Source: an uncultured Eubacteriales bacterium (GTDB lineage Bacteria > Bacillota > Clostridia > Christensenellales > Aristaeellaceae). From it: a stretch of DNA of 64,000 nt. Both the position numbers and the translations under genes were made by a program. The notes under the pieces are model-generated. The model saw nothing but the letters and a program-made list of their open reading frames with translations. It was not told the origin of the DNA and did no database searches. Shown piece after piece: positions 32,446-41,194 of the stretch; positions within the stretch are counted from its first letter, which is position 1, and each line of letters starts with the position of its first letter. The DNA lies in contig CADBKQ010000015.1 in NCBI GenBank assembly GCA_902795275.1, positions 59,973 to 123,972 on the forward strand. The letters run 5' to 3'.

Positions 32446-32888
32446 CGAGGGATGAGGGATGAGGGATTAGGCATTAGGGAATAGGGATTAGGGATTAGGA
32501 GAACGAGAGTGCAGAGTGCAGAGTACAGATGATTTAGTGTATGAAGTGGGGAACCCACCAAAAGCAATGTCATCCCTTCGACTTCGCTCAGGGCAGGCTC
32601 TGAGCGGAGCGAAGCGGAGTCGAAGGACCTCCATCACAGTGGAAGGTGTCAGGCGCGGAGCTAACCATGCTCAGTGTGACGGAGATATTTCGCGCCTGAC
32701 GGATGAGGTGGCCTTGTCCCTGTTGCTTCTGGAAACACCTCATCCGAGCCGTGCGAATGAACTTGACTTCTATCTCCAACTTGGTTCCGCACGGCCCACC
32801 TTCCCCTCAAGGGGAAGGCTTTTGGTCGGGGTCTCCTATTCCCTAATGCCTATTGCCTAATCCCTAATCCCTATTCCCTAATCCCTAC
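32446..32888. repeat. Large composite nested repeat inside the amino-acid transporter operon
   Basis: G-rich heptad arm 32446-32505, then GAGAACGAGAGTGCAGAGTGCAG (32504-32528), then the CCAAAAGCAATGTCATCCCTTCGAC block (32558-32626). Next are several palindromes (GTCAGGCGCG/CGCGCCTGAC; GGATGAGGTG/CACCTCATCC; GCCGTGCG/CGCACGGC), the CCTTCCCCTCAAGGGGAAGG block (32800-32825), and a C-rich heptad arm 32834-32888. The right arm ends about 20 bases before the permease RBS. No gene was seen within. Confidence 0.8.
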
Positions 32889-32935
32889 CCCCCTTCCCCT
32901 CATCTCCAAACAACTAACGCAAAAGAGGAATGAAC

Positions 32936-33622
32936 ATGGAATTGTTCCTGCAACAGATGCCCATCGTTATCAACTCCCTGAACGTCGGGTTCCTCCAGAC
33001 CCTGCGGCTGTTTTTCGTGACGCTGCTGGGCGCGGCGCCGCTGGGGCTGGTGATCGCGTTCGGGTCCATGAGCAAATTCAAGCCCCTGAGCATCGTCACC
33101 CGGGTGATCGTGTGGATCGTGCGCGGGTCGCCGCTGATGATCCAATTGCTCATCATCTACTACTTCCCCGGCCTGGTGCTGCATAACCCCATCTGGGGCG
33201 GCGGCGAAAGCGGGCGGTTCTTAGCGGCGTCGGCGGCGTTCATCATCAACTACGCCTGCTACTTCTCCGAAATCTACCGGGGCGGCATCCAGAGCGTGCC
33301 GGTGGGCCAGATCGAGGCGGGCAAGGTGCTGGGCATGACCAAGGGCCAAATCTTCTGGCGCATCAAGCTGATGCAGGTGGTGAAGGCCATCGTGCCGCCC
33401 ATGTCCAACGAAATCATCACGCTGGTGAAGGACACGTCCCTGGCCCGCATCATCGCGCTCCAGGAAATCATCTGGGCGGGCCAGGCGTTCATGAAGGGCA
33501 GCCAGGGCATTTCCGGCGCCATCTGGCCCATGTTCTTTACGGGCGTGTACTACCTGATCTTCAACGGCGTGCTGACGCTGCTGCTGGGATGGGTGGAAAA
33601 GAAACTGAATTATTACCGGTAA
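32936..33622 (+). CDS. Amino-acid ABC transporter permease
   Basis: 228 residues, HisM/GlnP-type permease with about five membrane helices. The conserved coupling loop is QIEAGKVLGMTKGQIFWRIKLMQVVKAIVPPMSNEIITLVKDTSLA. I start it at 32936 (MELFLQQ), because AAGAGG is correctly spaced there; the ATG at 32930 is too close to it. It ends 13 bases before the ATPase gene. The expected promoter region is occupied by repeats, so its transcription source is unclear. Confidence 0.95.
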   Translation: MELFLQQMPIVINSLNVGFLQTLRLFFVTLLGAAPLGLVIAFGSMSKFKPLSIVTRVIVWIVRGSPLMIQLLIIYYFPGLVLHNPIWGGGESGRFLAASAAFIINYACYFSEIYRGGIQSVPVGQIEAGKVLGMTKGQIFWRIKLMQVVKAIVPPMSNEIITLVKDTSLARIIALQEIIWAGQAFMKGSQGISGAIWPMFFTGVYYLIFNGVLTLLLGWVEKKLNYYR

Positions 33623-33635
33623 GGAGGGAGAAGCC

Positions 33636-34364
33636 ATGCTGAACGCGAATCATCTGAAAAAGAGCTTTGACGGCCTGGGCGTGCTGCGGGACATCTCCCT
33701 GCAGGTGAACGAGGGCGAAGTGGTGGCCATCATCGGCAAAAGCGGCTCGGGCAAGAGCACGCTGCTGCGCTGCCTCAACAACCTGGAGCAGGTGGACGGC
33801 GGCACCATCGAGATCGACGGCCAGGCGCTGGTCAAGGACGGGGTTTACTGCCCGGCCAGGGAACAGCGGGCCATCTGCCTGAAAATGGGCTATGTGTTCC
33901 AGAACTTCAACCTGTTCCCCCATATGAACGTGCTGCGGAACCTGACGGAGGCCCAGGTCTGCGTGCTGAAGCGCGACAAGGAAAAGGCCGCCGCCTACGC
34001 GCGAGAGCTGTTGAAGAAGGTGGGCCTGGCGGATCGGGAAGCCGCCTACCCCTATCAGCTTTCCGGCGGCCAGCAGCAGCGGGTGGCCATTGCCCGGGCG
34101 CTGGCGCTGGACCCGGAAATTCTCTGCTTCGACGAGCCCACCTCCGCCCTCGACCCGCTGCTGACCCAGGAAGTGCTGGGCGTCATCCGGGCGCTGTCGA
34201 AGGAAAAGCGCACCATGATCGTGGTGACCCATGAAATGAACTTCGCCCGCGAGGTCGCCGACCGCGTGGTGTTCATGGAGGAGGGCGTGATCGTCGCCGA
34301 AGGCGCGCCACAGGAGGTTTTCGACAGCGAAAAGGTCAAGGCGTTTACCGGGCTGGGGGATTAG
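33636..34364 (+). CDS. Amino-acid ABC transporter ATP-binding protein
   Basis: 242 residues, GlnQ/ArtP-type ATPase. Seen: VVAIIGKSGSGKSTLLRCLNNLE (Walker A), MGYVFQNFNLFPHMNVLRNL (Q-loop), YQLSGGQQQRVAIARALAL (signature), ILCFDEPTSALDP (Walker B), MIVVTHEMNFAREVADRVVFMEEG (switch His). RBS AAGGAGGGAG. The last codons GGG GAT TAG are the first units of the heptad array that follows, so the array provides the stop codon. Confidence 0.96.
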   Translation: MLNANHLKKSFDGLGVLRDISLQVNEGEVVAIIGKSGSGKSTLLRCLNNLEQVDGGTIEIDGQALVKDGVYCPAREQRAICLKMGYVFQNFNLFPHMNVLRNLTEAQVCVLKRDKEKAAAYARELLKKVGLADREAAYPYQLSGGQQQRVAIARALALDPEILCFDEPTSALDPLLTQEVLGVIRALSKEKRTMIVVTHEMNFAREVADRVVFMEEGVIVAEGAPQEVFDSEKVKAFTGLGD

Positions 34365-34528
34365 GGATTAGGGATTAGGGATTAGGGATTAGGCATTAGG
34401 GATTAGGGATTAGGCAATAGGCATTAGGGAATAGGGATTAGGAAGATCGTGTACGACACGATTGGAAACCAACGAAATAGCAGAACAAAAAAGACTAATC
34501 CCTAATCCCTATTCCCTCATCCCTCCGT
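34359..34528. repeat. Heptad-array hairpin element, left copy flanking the aldo/keto reductase gene
   Basis: G-rich arm 34359-34442, a core including ATCGTGTACGACACGAT (palindromic), C-rich arm 34495-34528. Positions 34381-34500 match 35761-35880 at 117 of 120 bases by direct alignment. The element begins within the stop codon context of the ABC ATPase gene. Confidence 0.92.
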
Positions 34529-34597
34529 TACTTACAGCGCCCTTAAAAACCACGACAGTTACGTTTTCAGCCTACACACATGAACGGGAGGAATATC

Positions 34598-35722
34598 ATG
34601 AGCGGATATTTGGACGCGGGGGATTTCAAGCTGGGCTTCGGTTTAATGCGCCTGCCCAAGAACCCGGACGGCAGCATCGACGTGCCGCAGACCGCGCAGA
34701 TGGCGGACAGGTTCATCGCCGCGGGCGGCACCTATTTTGACACGGCGTTCGTATACGACGGCGGCGCCAGCGAAGCGGCGTTCAAGGCGGCGGTGGCCGA
34801 CCGCTATCCCCGCGGCGCTTACACCGTGGCGACCAAGCTGAACGCCTTCATGGCTCCGGAAAAAAACGAGCAAAGCGCCAAGCAGGAATTTTATACCAGC
34901 CTGGAACGCACCGGCGCGGGGTACTTCGACTATTACCTGCTGCACGCCATTCAGCGCTCCAACATCCATCTGTACGACGATTACGGCATCTGGGACTTCG
35001 TGAAGGAGCAGAAGGCCCGAGGCCTGATCCGGCACTGGGGCTTTTCCTTCCACGCCGACCCCGCCCTGCTGGAAGAGCTGCTCGCCGCCCACCCGGACGC
35101 GGAGTTCGTGCAATTGCAAATCAACTACGCCGACTGGGAAAACCCCGGCGTGGCGTCCCGGCGCAACTGGGAAATCTGCAAGGCCCACGGCAAGCCCGTC
35201 ATCATCATGGAGCCGGTGAAGGGCGGCATCCTGGCCGAGCCCATTCCCGCGGTGAAGGACATCCTGAACGCCGCGAACCCCGACGCTTCCTGCGCCAGCT
35301 GGGCGCTGCGCTTTGCGGCGGGGCTGGACAACATCATGGTGACGCTCAGCGGCATGAGCAGCCTGGCCCAGATGGACGACAACCTGCGCTTCATGACCGA
35401 CTTCCGGCCCCTGTCCGACGCGGAACAGGCGGTCATCCGGCAAGCCCAGCAGGCCCTGGACGCGGACAAGTCCATCCCCTGCACCGCCTGCCATTACTGC
35501 ACCAAGGGCTGTCCCATGGGCATTCCCATTCCCGAAATCTTCAACGTGGAAAACCGGAAGAAGGGCAGCCCCCGGTTCCGCACCGTCCGGGAATACACCA
35601 TCGTCACCCAGGATCGGGGCAAGGCCGGCGACTGCATCCAGTGCGGCCAGTGCGAGAGCGCCTGCCCCCAGCATCTGCCGATCATCGAACTGCTGCGGAA
35701 GTGCAGGGAGCTGGAGGAGTGA
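34598..35722 (+). CDS. Aldo/keto reductase with C-terminal ferredoxin-like 4Fe-4S domain
   Basis: 374 residues from MSGYLDAGDFKLGFGLMRLPKN (GGGAGGAATATC upstream). N-terminal TIM barrel: YFDTAFVYDGGASEAAFKAAV (catalytic Asp and Tyr), YYLLHAIQRSNIHLYDDYGIWDFV, GLIRHWGFSFHADPALLEELL. The C-terminal ~90 residues carry two Cys clusters, CTACHYCTKGCPMGIPIP and CIQCGQCESACPQHLPI, fitting a pair of 4Fe-4S sites. Proteins of this fused type are widespread in anaerobes as predicted oxidoreductases; the substrate is unknown. The gene is enclosed by direct copies of a heptad element. Confidence 0.93.
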   Translation: MSGYLDAGDFKLGFGLMRLPKNPDGSIDVPQTAQMADRFIAAGGTYFDTAFVYDGGASEAAFKAAVADRYPRGAYTVATKLNAFMAPEKNEQSAKQEFYTSLERTGAGYFDYYLLHAIQRSNIHLYDDYGIWDFVKEQKARGLIRHWGFSFHADPALLEELLAAHPDAEFVQLQINYADWENPGVASRRNWEICKAHGKPVIIMEPVKGGILAEPIPAVKDILNAANPDASCASWALRFAAGLDNIMVTLSGMSSLAQMDDNLRFMTDFRPLSDAEQAVIRQAQQALDADKSIPCTACHYCTKGCPMGIPIPEIFNVENRKKGSPRFRTVREYTIVTQDRGKAGDCIQCGQCESACPQHLPIIELLRKCRELEE

Positions 35723-35922
35723 GGGAGTAGGGAATAGGGAATAGGGATTAGGGATTAGGGATTAGGGATTAGGGATTAGGGATTAGGGATTAGGCAATAG
35801 GCATTAGGGAATAGGGATTAGGAAGATCGTGTACAACACGATTGGAAACCAACGAAATAGCAGAACAAAAATGACTAATCCCTCATCCCTAATGCCTAAT
35901 CCCTATTCCCCCTCCCCTTATA
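35720..35922. repeat. Heptad-array hairpin element, right copy flanking the aldo/keto reductase gene
   Basis: It starts at the TGA stop of the reductase gene (TGAGGGAGTAGGGAATAGGG). The G-rich arm contains seven or more consecutive GGGATTA units (about 35747-35795). The core is the same as in the left copy with two base changes; the C-rich arm is 35875-35922. Confidence 0.92.
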
Positions 35923-35968
35923 GCTTTTCCCTATAACTTGTAATACATTTCTCATAATCCCCGAACCC

Positions 35969-35997
35969 TTGACAGGGGCAGGGCAATCTTTTATAAT
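35969..35997 (+). promoter_or_regulatory. Consensus promoter of the metNIQ operon
   Basis: TTGACA (35969-35974) and TATAAT (35992-35997), 17-base spacing: a perfect sigma-A promoter. It fires into a ~190-base leader before metN. Confidence 0.88.
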
Positions 35998-36030
35998 ACA
36001 TACCAACAAGAGGCGAAGGGAGGGAAACCC

Positions 36031-36114
36031 ATGAAGCGGAAGGAGAGCGTCCGGAGTATGCGAATGTCCTGCCGCGTGAGGGTTTCCTCGCGCTGTTTGC
36101 GCCGCGCCGCTTGA
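36031..36114 (+). CDS. Candidate leader peptide of the met transporter operon (27 residues)
   Basis: ATG 36031 follows AAGGGAGGGAAACCC, a good Shine-Dalgarno site, and the frame ends at TGA 36112-36114. The peptide is very basic and contains the cluster SMRMSC and a second Cys (SSRC) before ending RRAA. Sulfur amino acid codons (Met, Met, Cys) in the middle of a short ORF between a strong promoter and an intrinsic terminator suggest translation-controlled attenuation. The same DNA also folds (GAGGGAAACCC with GGGTTTCCTC), so an RNA sensor is an alternative. Confidence 0.5.
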   Translation: MKRKESVRSMRMSCRVRVSSRCLRRAA

Positions 36115-36133
36115 CATACGCTGACCGTTGCAT

Positions 36134-36167
36134 GCGCCGCTTCGCAGATATGCGCGGCGGCTTTTTT
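36134..36167 (+). terminator. Attenuator-type terminator before metN
   Basis: GCGCCGC (about 36134-36140) pairs with GCGGCGG (about 36154-36160), followed by CTTTTTT (36161-36167), all upstream of the metN start. A second GCGCCGCGCCGC at 36099-36110, inside the leader peptide ORF, can compete for the same 3' arm. This is the arrangement needed for conditional termination. Confidence 0.65.
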
Positions 36168-36190
36168 ATGAAGAAAGGCTGGTTATACGT

Positions 36191-37237
36191 TTGTCGGAAG
36201 AAAAACCCATCCTGGAAGAGGCGGGCGCGGAAACGCCGCTGATTGAGATCAAGAACCTGCGCAAGGTGTACCAGGTGCCGGGGGGCGAAGTGGTGGCCCT
36301 GGACGGCATCGACCTGAGCATCAACCGCGGGCAGATTTACGGCATCATCGGCATGAGCGGCGCGGGCAAAAGCACCCTCATCCGCTGCCTGAACCGGCTG
36401 GATACGCCCACCGACGGCCAGATCCTGATCGACGGGCAGAACATCCTGACCATGAACAATAAGCAGCTCATGGCCATGCGCCGCAAGGTGAGCATGATTT
36501 TCCAGAGCTTCAACCTGCTGATGCAAAAGACCGTGGCCCGCAACGTGCGCTATCCCCTGGAAATCGCCGGAGTGCCGAAAGCCAAGGCCAACGAGCGGGT
36601 GAAGGAGCTGCTCAAGCTGGTGGAGCTGGAAGGCAAGGCCGACGCTTATCCCATCCAGCTTTCCGGCGGCCAGCGGCAGCGCGTGGCCATTGCCCGCGCT
36701 CTGGCCTCCGACCCCGAAGTGCTGCTGTGCGACGAGGCCACCTCCGCTCTGGACCCCATGACCACGCAATCCATCCTGGCGCTGCTCCAGGACATTAACA
36801 AGCGCCTGGGCATCACCGTGGTGCTCATCACCCACGAAATGGCGGTCATCCGGCAGATTTGCAGCCGGGTCGCCATCCTGGACGGGGGCCGCATCGCCGA
36901 GGAAGGCACGGTGGACGACGTGTTCGTACACACCCGCTCCGCCGCGGGCAAGCGGCTGTTCGGCATCCTGCCCTCCGAGGAGGAGGACGCGGTGTCCGAC
37001 GTGCCCGCCCTGCGCATCGTGTTTGAAGGCGGCAAGGAGGGCATGCCCATCATCGCCGGGCTGGTGAAAAACTGCGGCGTGGACGTGAACATCCTCTCCG
37101 CCGACATCAAGCCCATCAACGGCCAGCCTTACGGCCAGATGATCATCGAATCCCCCGACGATCCCGACGTGCGCATCCAGGTGGTTCGGTATCTCACCGA
37201 TCAGGGCCTGACGGTAAAGGAGGTGCGCCAGGGATGA
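36191..37237 (+). CDS. metN: Methionine ABC transporter ATP-binding protein
   Basis: 348 residues if started at TTG 36191. The upstream ATG at 36128 lies inside the leader terminator and cannot be the main start. Seen: IEIKNLRKVYQVPGGEVVALDGIDLSINRGQIYGIIGMSGAGKSTLIRCLN (Walker A), VSMIFQSFNLLMQKTVARNV, YPIQLSGGQRQRVAIARALA, VLLCDEATSALDPMT, VLITHEMAVIRQICSRVAIL. The C-terminal ~95 residues form the NIL domain, which binds methionine and inhibits transport in E. coli MetN. It is followed by metI with a four-base overlap. Confidence 0.95.
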   Translation: MSEEKPILEEAGAETPLIEIKNLRKVYQVPGGEVVALDGIDLSINRGQIYGIIGMSGAGKSTLIRCLNRLDTPTDGQILIDGQNILTMNNKQLMAMRRKVSMIFQSFNLLMQKTVARNVRYPLEIAGVPKAKANERVKELLKLVELEGKADAYPIQLSGGQRQRVAIARALASDPEVLLCDEATSALDPMTTQSILALLQDINKRLGITVVLITHEMAVIRQICSRVAILDGGRIAEEGTVDDVFVHTRSAAGKRLFGILPSEEEDAVSDVPALRIVFEGGKEGMPIIAGLVKNCGVDVNILSADIKPINGQPYGQMIIESPDDPDVRIQVVRYLTDQGLTVKEVRQG

Positions 37238-37992
37238 ACTGGTCCCACGTATTCTGGCAGGTGCCTTACAAGGTCTGCATGGACGGCTGGAACGGCCTGG
37301 GCAATTTCCTGTACAAAACCGTGTTCGGCTTCGTGTTCGAGCGGTCGTGGAAGATCCTGTGGCCCGCCCTGGGCGAAACCATTTACATGACCGTGCTGAG
37401 CACCCTGCTTTCCTACATCATCGGCATCGCCCTGGGCGTGCTGCTGGTGGTGACGCGGAAGGGCGGCATCAAGCCGATGCCCAAGTTCAACATGGCGCTG
37501 GGCACGGTGATCAACTTCCTGCGCTCCATTCCCTTCATCATCCTGCTGGTGATGCTGCTGAACGTGACCCTGGCCGTGACGGGCCGCATGACCGGCACCA
37601 TGACCATTTCCTTCCCCCTGACCATCAGCGCGTTCCCCTACGTGGCGCGCATGGTGGAGGGCAGCCTGATGGAGGTGGACGGCGGGGTGATCGAGGCCGC
37701 CAAGGCCATGGGCTCCACCACCTGGCAGATCATCTGGAAGGTGCTGCTTCCGGAAGCGACGCCCTCGCTGATCAACGGCTTCTCCATCTGCATGACCACC
37801 ATCCTGGGCTACACCACCATGGCCAGCGTGGCCGCGGGCGGCGGCCTGGGCGCTACGGCGGTCACCTACGGCCTGTCCTATCGGCAGTATGACATCATGT
37901 ACGCGGCCAGCATCATGCTGGTGGTGCTGGTGCAGGTCATCACCGTGGCGGGCACGTCGCTGTCCCGGAAGAAAGACCATCGGATTCGGTAA
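37234..37992 (+). CDS. metI: Methionine ABC transporter permease
   Basis: 252 residues, about five membrane helices. Family segments: ETIYMTVLSTLLSYIIGIALGVLLVVT, NFLRSIPFIILLVMLLNVTLAVTGRMTGT, MVEGSLMEVDGGVIEAAKAMGSTTWQIIWKVLLPEATPSLINGFSICMTTILGYTTMASVAAGGGLG (coupling loop and helix), and YRQYDIMYAASIMLVVLVQV. The N-terminus is slightly longer than in E. coli MetI. It overlaps metN by four bases. Confidence 0.95.
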   Translation: MNWSHVFWQVPYKVCMDGWNGLGNFLYKTVFGFVFERSWKILWPALGETIYMTVLSTLLSYIIGIALGVLLVVTRKGGIKPMPKFNMALGTVINFLRSIPFIILLVMLLNVTLAVTGRMTGTMTISFPLTISAFPYVARMVEGSLMEVDGGVIEAAKAMGSTTWQIIWKVLLPEATPSLINGFSICMTTILGYTTMASVAAGGGLGATAVTYGLSYRQYDIMYAASIMLVVLVQVITVAGTSLSRKKDHRIR

Positions 37993-38044
37993 AACAGTTA
38001 TTTAAGCGTATGCTTGAATATAATTATTTGAAGGAGGCTCTCTT

Positions 38045-38866
38045 ATGAAAAAGGTTGTTGCGATCCTGCTGACCCTGGCGCTGTCTCTGGGCGTGGTTGC
38101 CGCCCTGGCCGAACCCCTCAAGATTATCGCCACCCCCAATCCCCATGCCGAAGTGCTGGCCCTGATCAAGGACGATCTGGCCGCCCTGGGCTTTGAACTG
38201 GAAATCGAAATCAACGAAGGCTATCTGGTGGAAAATCCCTCCACCGCCGCGGGCGACACCCAGGCGAACTTCTTCCAGCACATCCCCTACCTGAACCAGT
38301 ACAACGCCGATATGGAAGCCACCGGCCAGGAGGCGAACAAGCTGGTCTACGTGGTGCCCACCCACTTTGAGCCCATGGGCCTCTATCCCGGCACCAAGGA
38401 CAATTTGGACGAAATCGCCGAGGGCGACATCATCGTGGTGCCCAACGACCCCGTGAACATGACCCGCGCTTTCATCCTGCTGGCGGACGCCGGATTGGTG
38501 ACGCTGCCCGAAGGCACCACCCTGGAAAGCGTTGTCACCAAGTTTGACATCGGCAACCCCAAGAACCTGGAATTCCAGGAAGCCAACGCTGAACTGGCCC
38601 CCACCATGCGGGACGGCGCGGCCTTCGTGGTCATCAACGGCAACAACGCTTCCCTGGCGGGCCTGATCCCCGGCAAGGACGCCGTGTACTTTGAACAGCC
38701 CGGCAGCCAGGCCGCCGAAGCCTATGTGAACATCTTCGCCGTGAAGCCCGAAAACGCCGAGGCCGATTTCGTCAAGGCCCTGGAAAAGACCGTCTACACC
38801 CAGAAGGTGTACGACCTGATCGTGAACAGCGGCTTCGCTCCCGTGTTCACTGTTCCCGCCGAATAA
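38045..38866 (+). CDS. metQ: Methionine-binding protein of the NlpA/MetQ family
   Basis: 273 residues. Signal peptide MKKVVAILLTLALSLGVVAALA with a type I cleavage site. NlpA-family landmarks: LKIIATPNPHAEVLALIKDDLAALGFELEIEINEGYLVENPSTAAGDTQANFFQHIPYLNQYN, then LYPGTKDNLDEIAEGDIIVVPNDPVNMTRAFILLADAGLVTLPEG and AAFVVINGNNASLAGLIPGKDAVYFE. MetQ is normally a lipoprotein; here no Cys is present at the cleavage site. It lies 52 bases after metI, with AAGGAGG upstream. Confidence 0.95.
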   Translation: MKKVVAILLTLALSLGVVAALAEPLKIIATPNPHAEVLALIKDDLAALGFELEIEINEGYLVENPSTAAGDTQANFFQHIPYLNQYNADMEATGQEANKLVYVVPTHFEPMGLYPGTKDNLDEIAEGDIIVVPNDPVNMTRAFILLADAGLVTLPEGTTLESVVTKFDIGNPKNLEFQEANAELAPTMRDGAAFVVINGNNASLAGLIPGKDAVYFEQPGSQAAEAYVNIFAVKPENAEADFVKALEKTVYTQKVYDLIVNSGFAPVFTVPAE

Positions 38867-38884
38867 TCCTTCCAAAACATCAAA

Positions 38885-38920
38885 GGCCGCGCCCAGATTC
38901 CGGGCGCGGTCTTCTTTGTG
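38885..38920. terminator. Terminator between metQ and tex (convergent genes)
   Basis: CCGCGCCC (38887-38894) pairs with GGGCGCGG (38902-38909), followed on the plus strand by TCTTCTTTG. It serves metQ. The convergent tex gene ends 19 bases further on. Confidence 0.75.
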
Positions 38921-38927
38921 CATTCAA

Positions 38928-41078
<2,151 letters not shown>

Positions 41079-41194
41079 ATGCTTCCTCCTCGTGTCTGTT
41101 TCCGCAAACGCGGCAGGGTCTATTATACGGGAAAAAGAAAAGAAACGCAAGAAAAAAACTCCCCGCCGGTGCAGCGGGGAGAAAGAAAAGATCA

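Noticed and set aside
32516..32860. A 114-codon frame inside the composite repeat
   Set aside because: It is made of repeat words (LRSGQALSGAKRS, PTFPSRGRLL) and has no ribosome site. Similar phrases appear wherever these repeats are translated.
35998..36170. SAM-I (S-box) or other known SAM riboswitch before metN
   Set aside because: The conserved S-box elements (GCAACC and GGTGC-AATTCC type segments) are absent. A leader peptide or unknown aptamer fits better.
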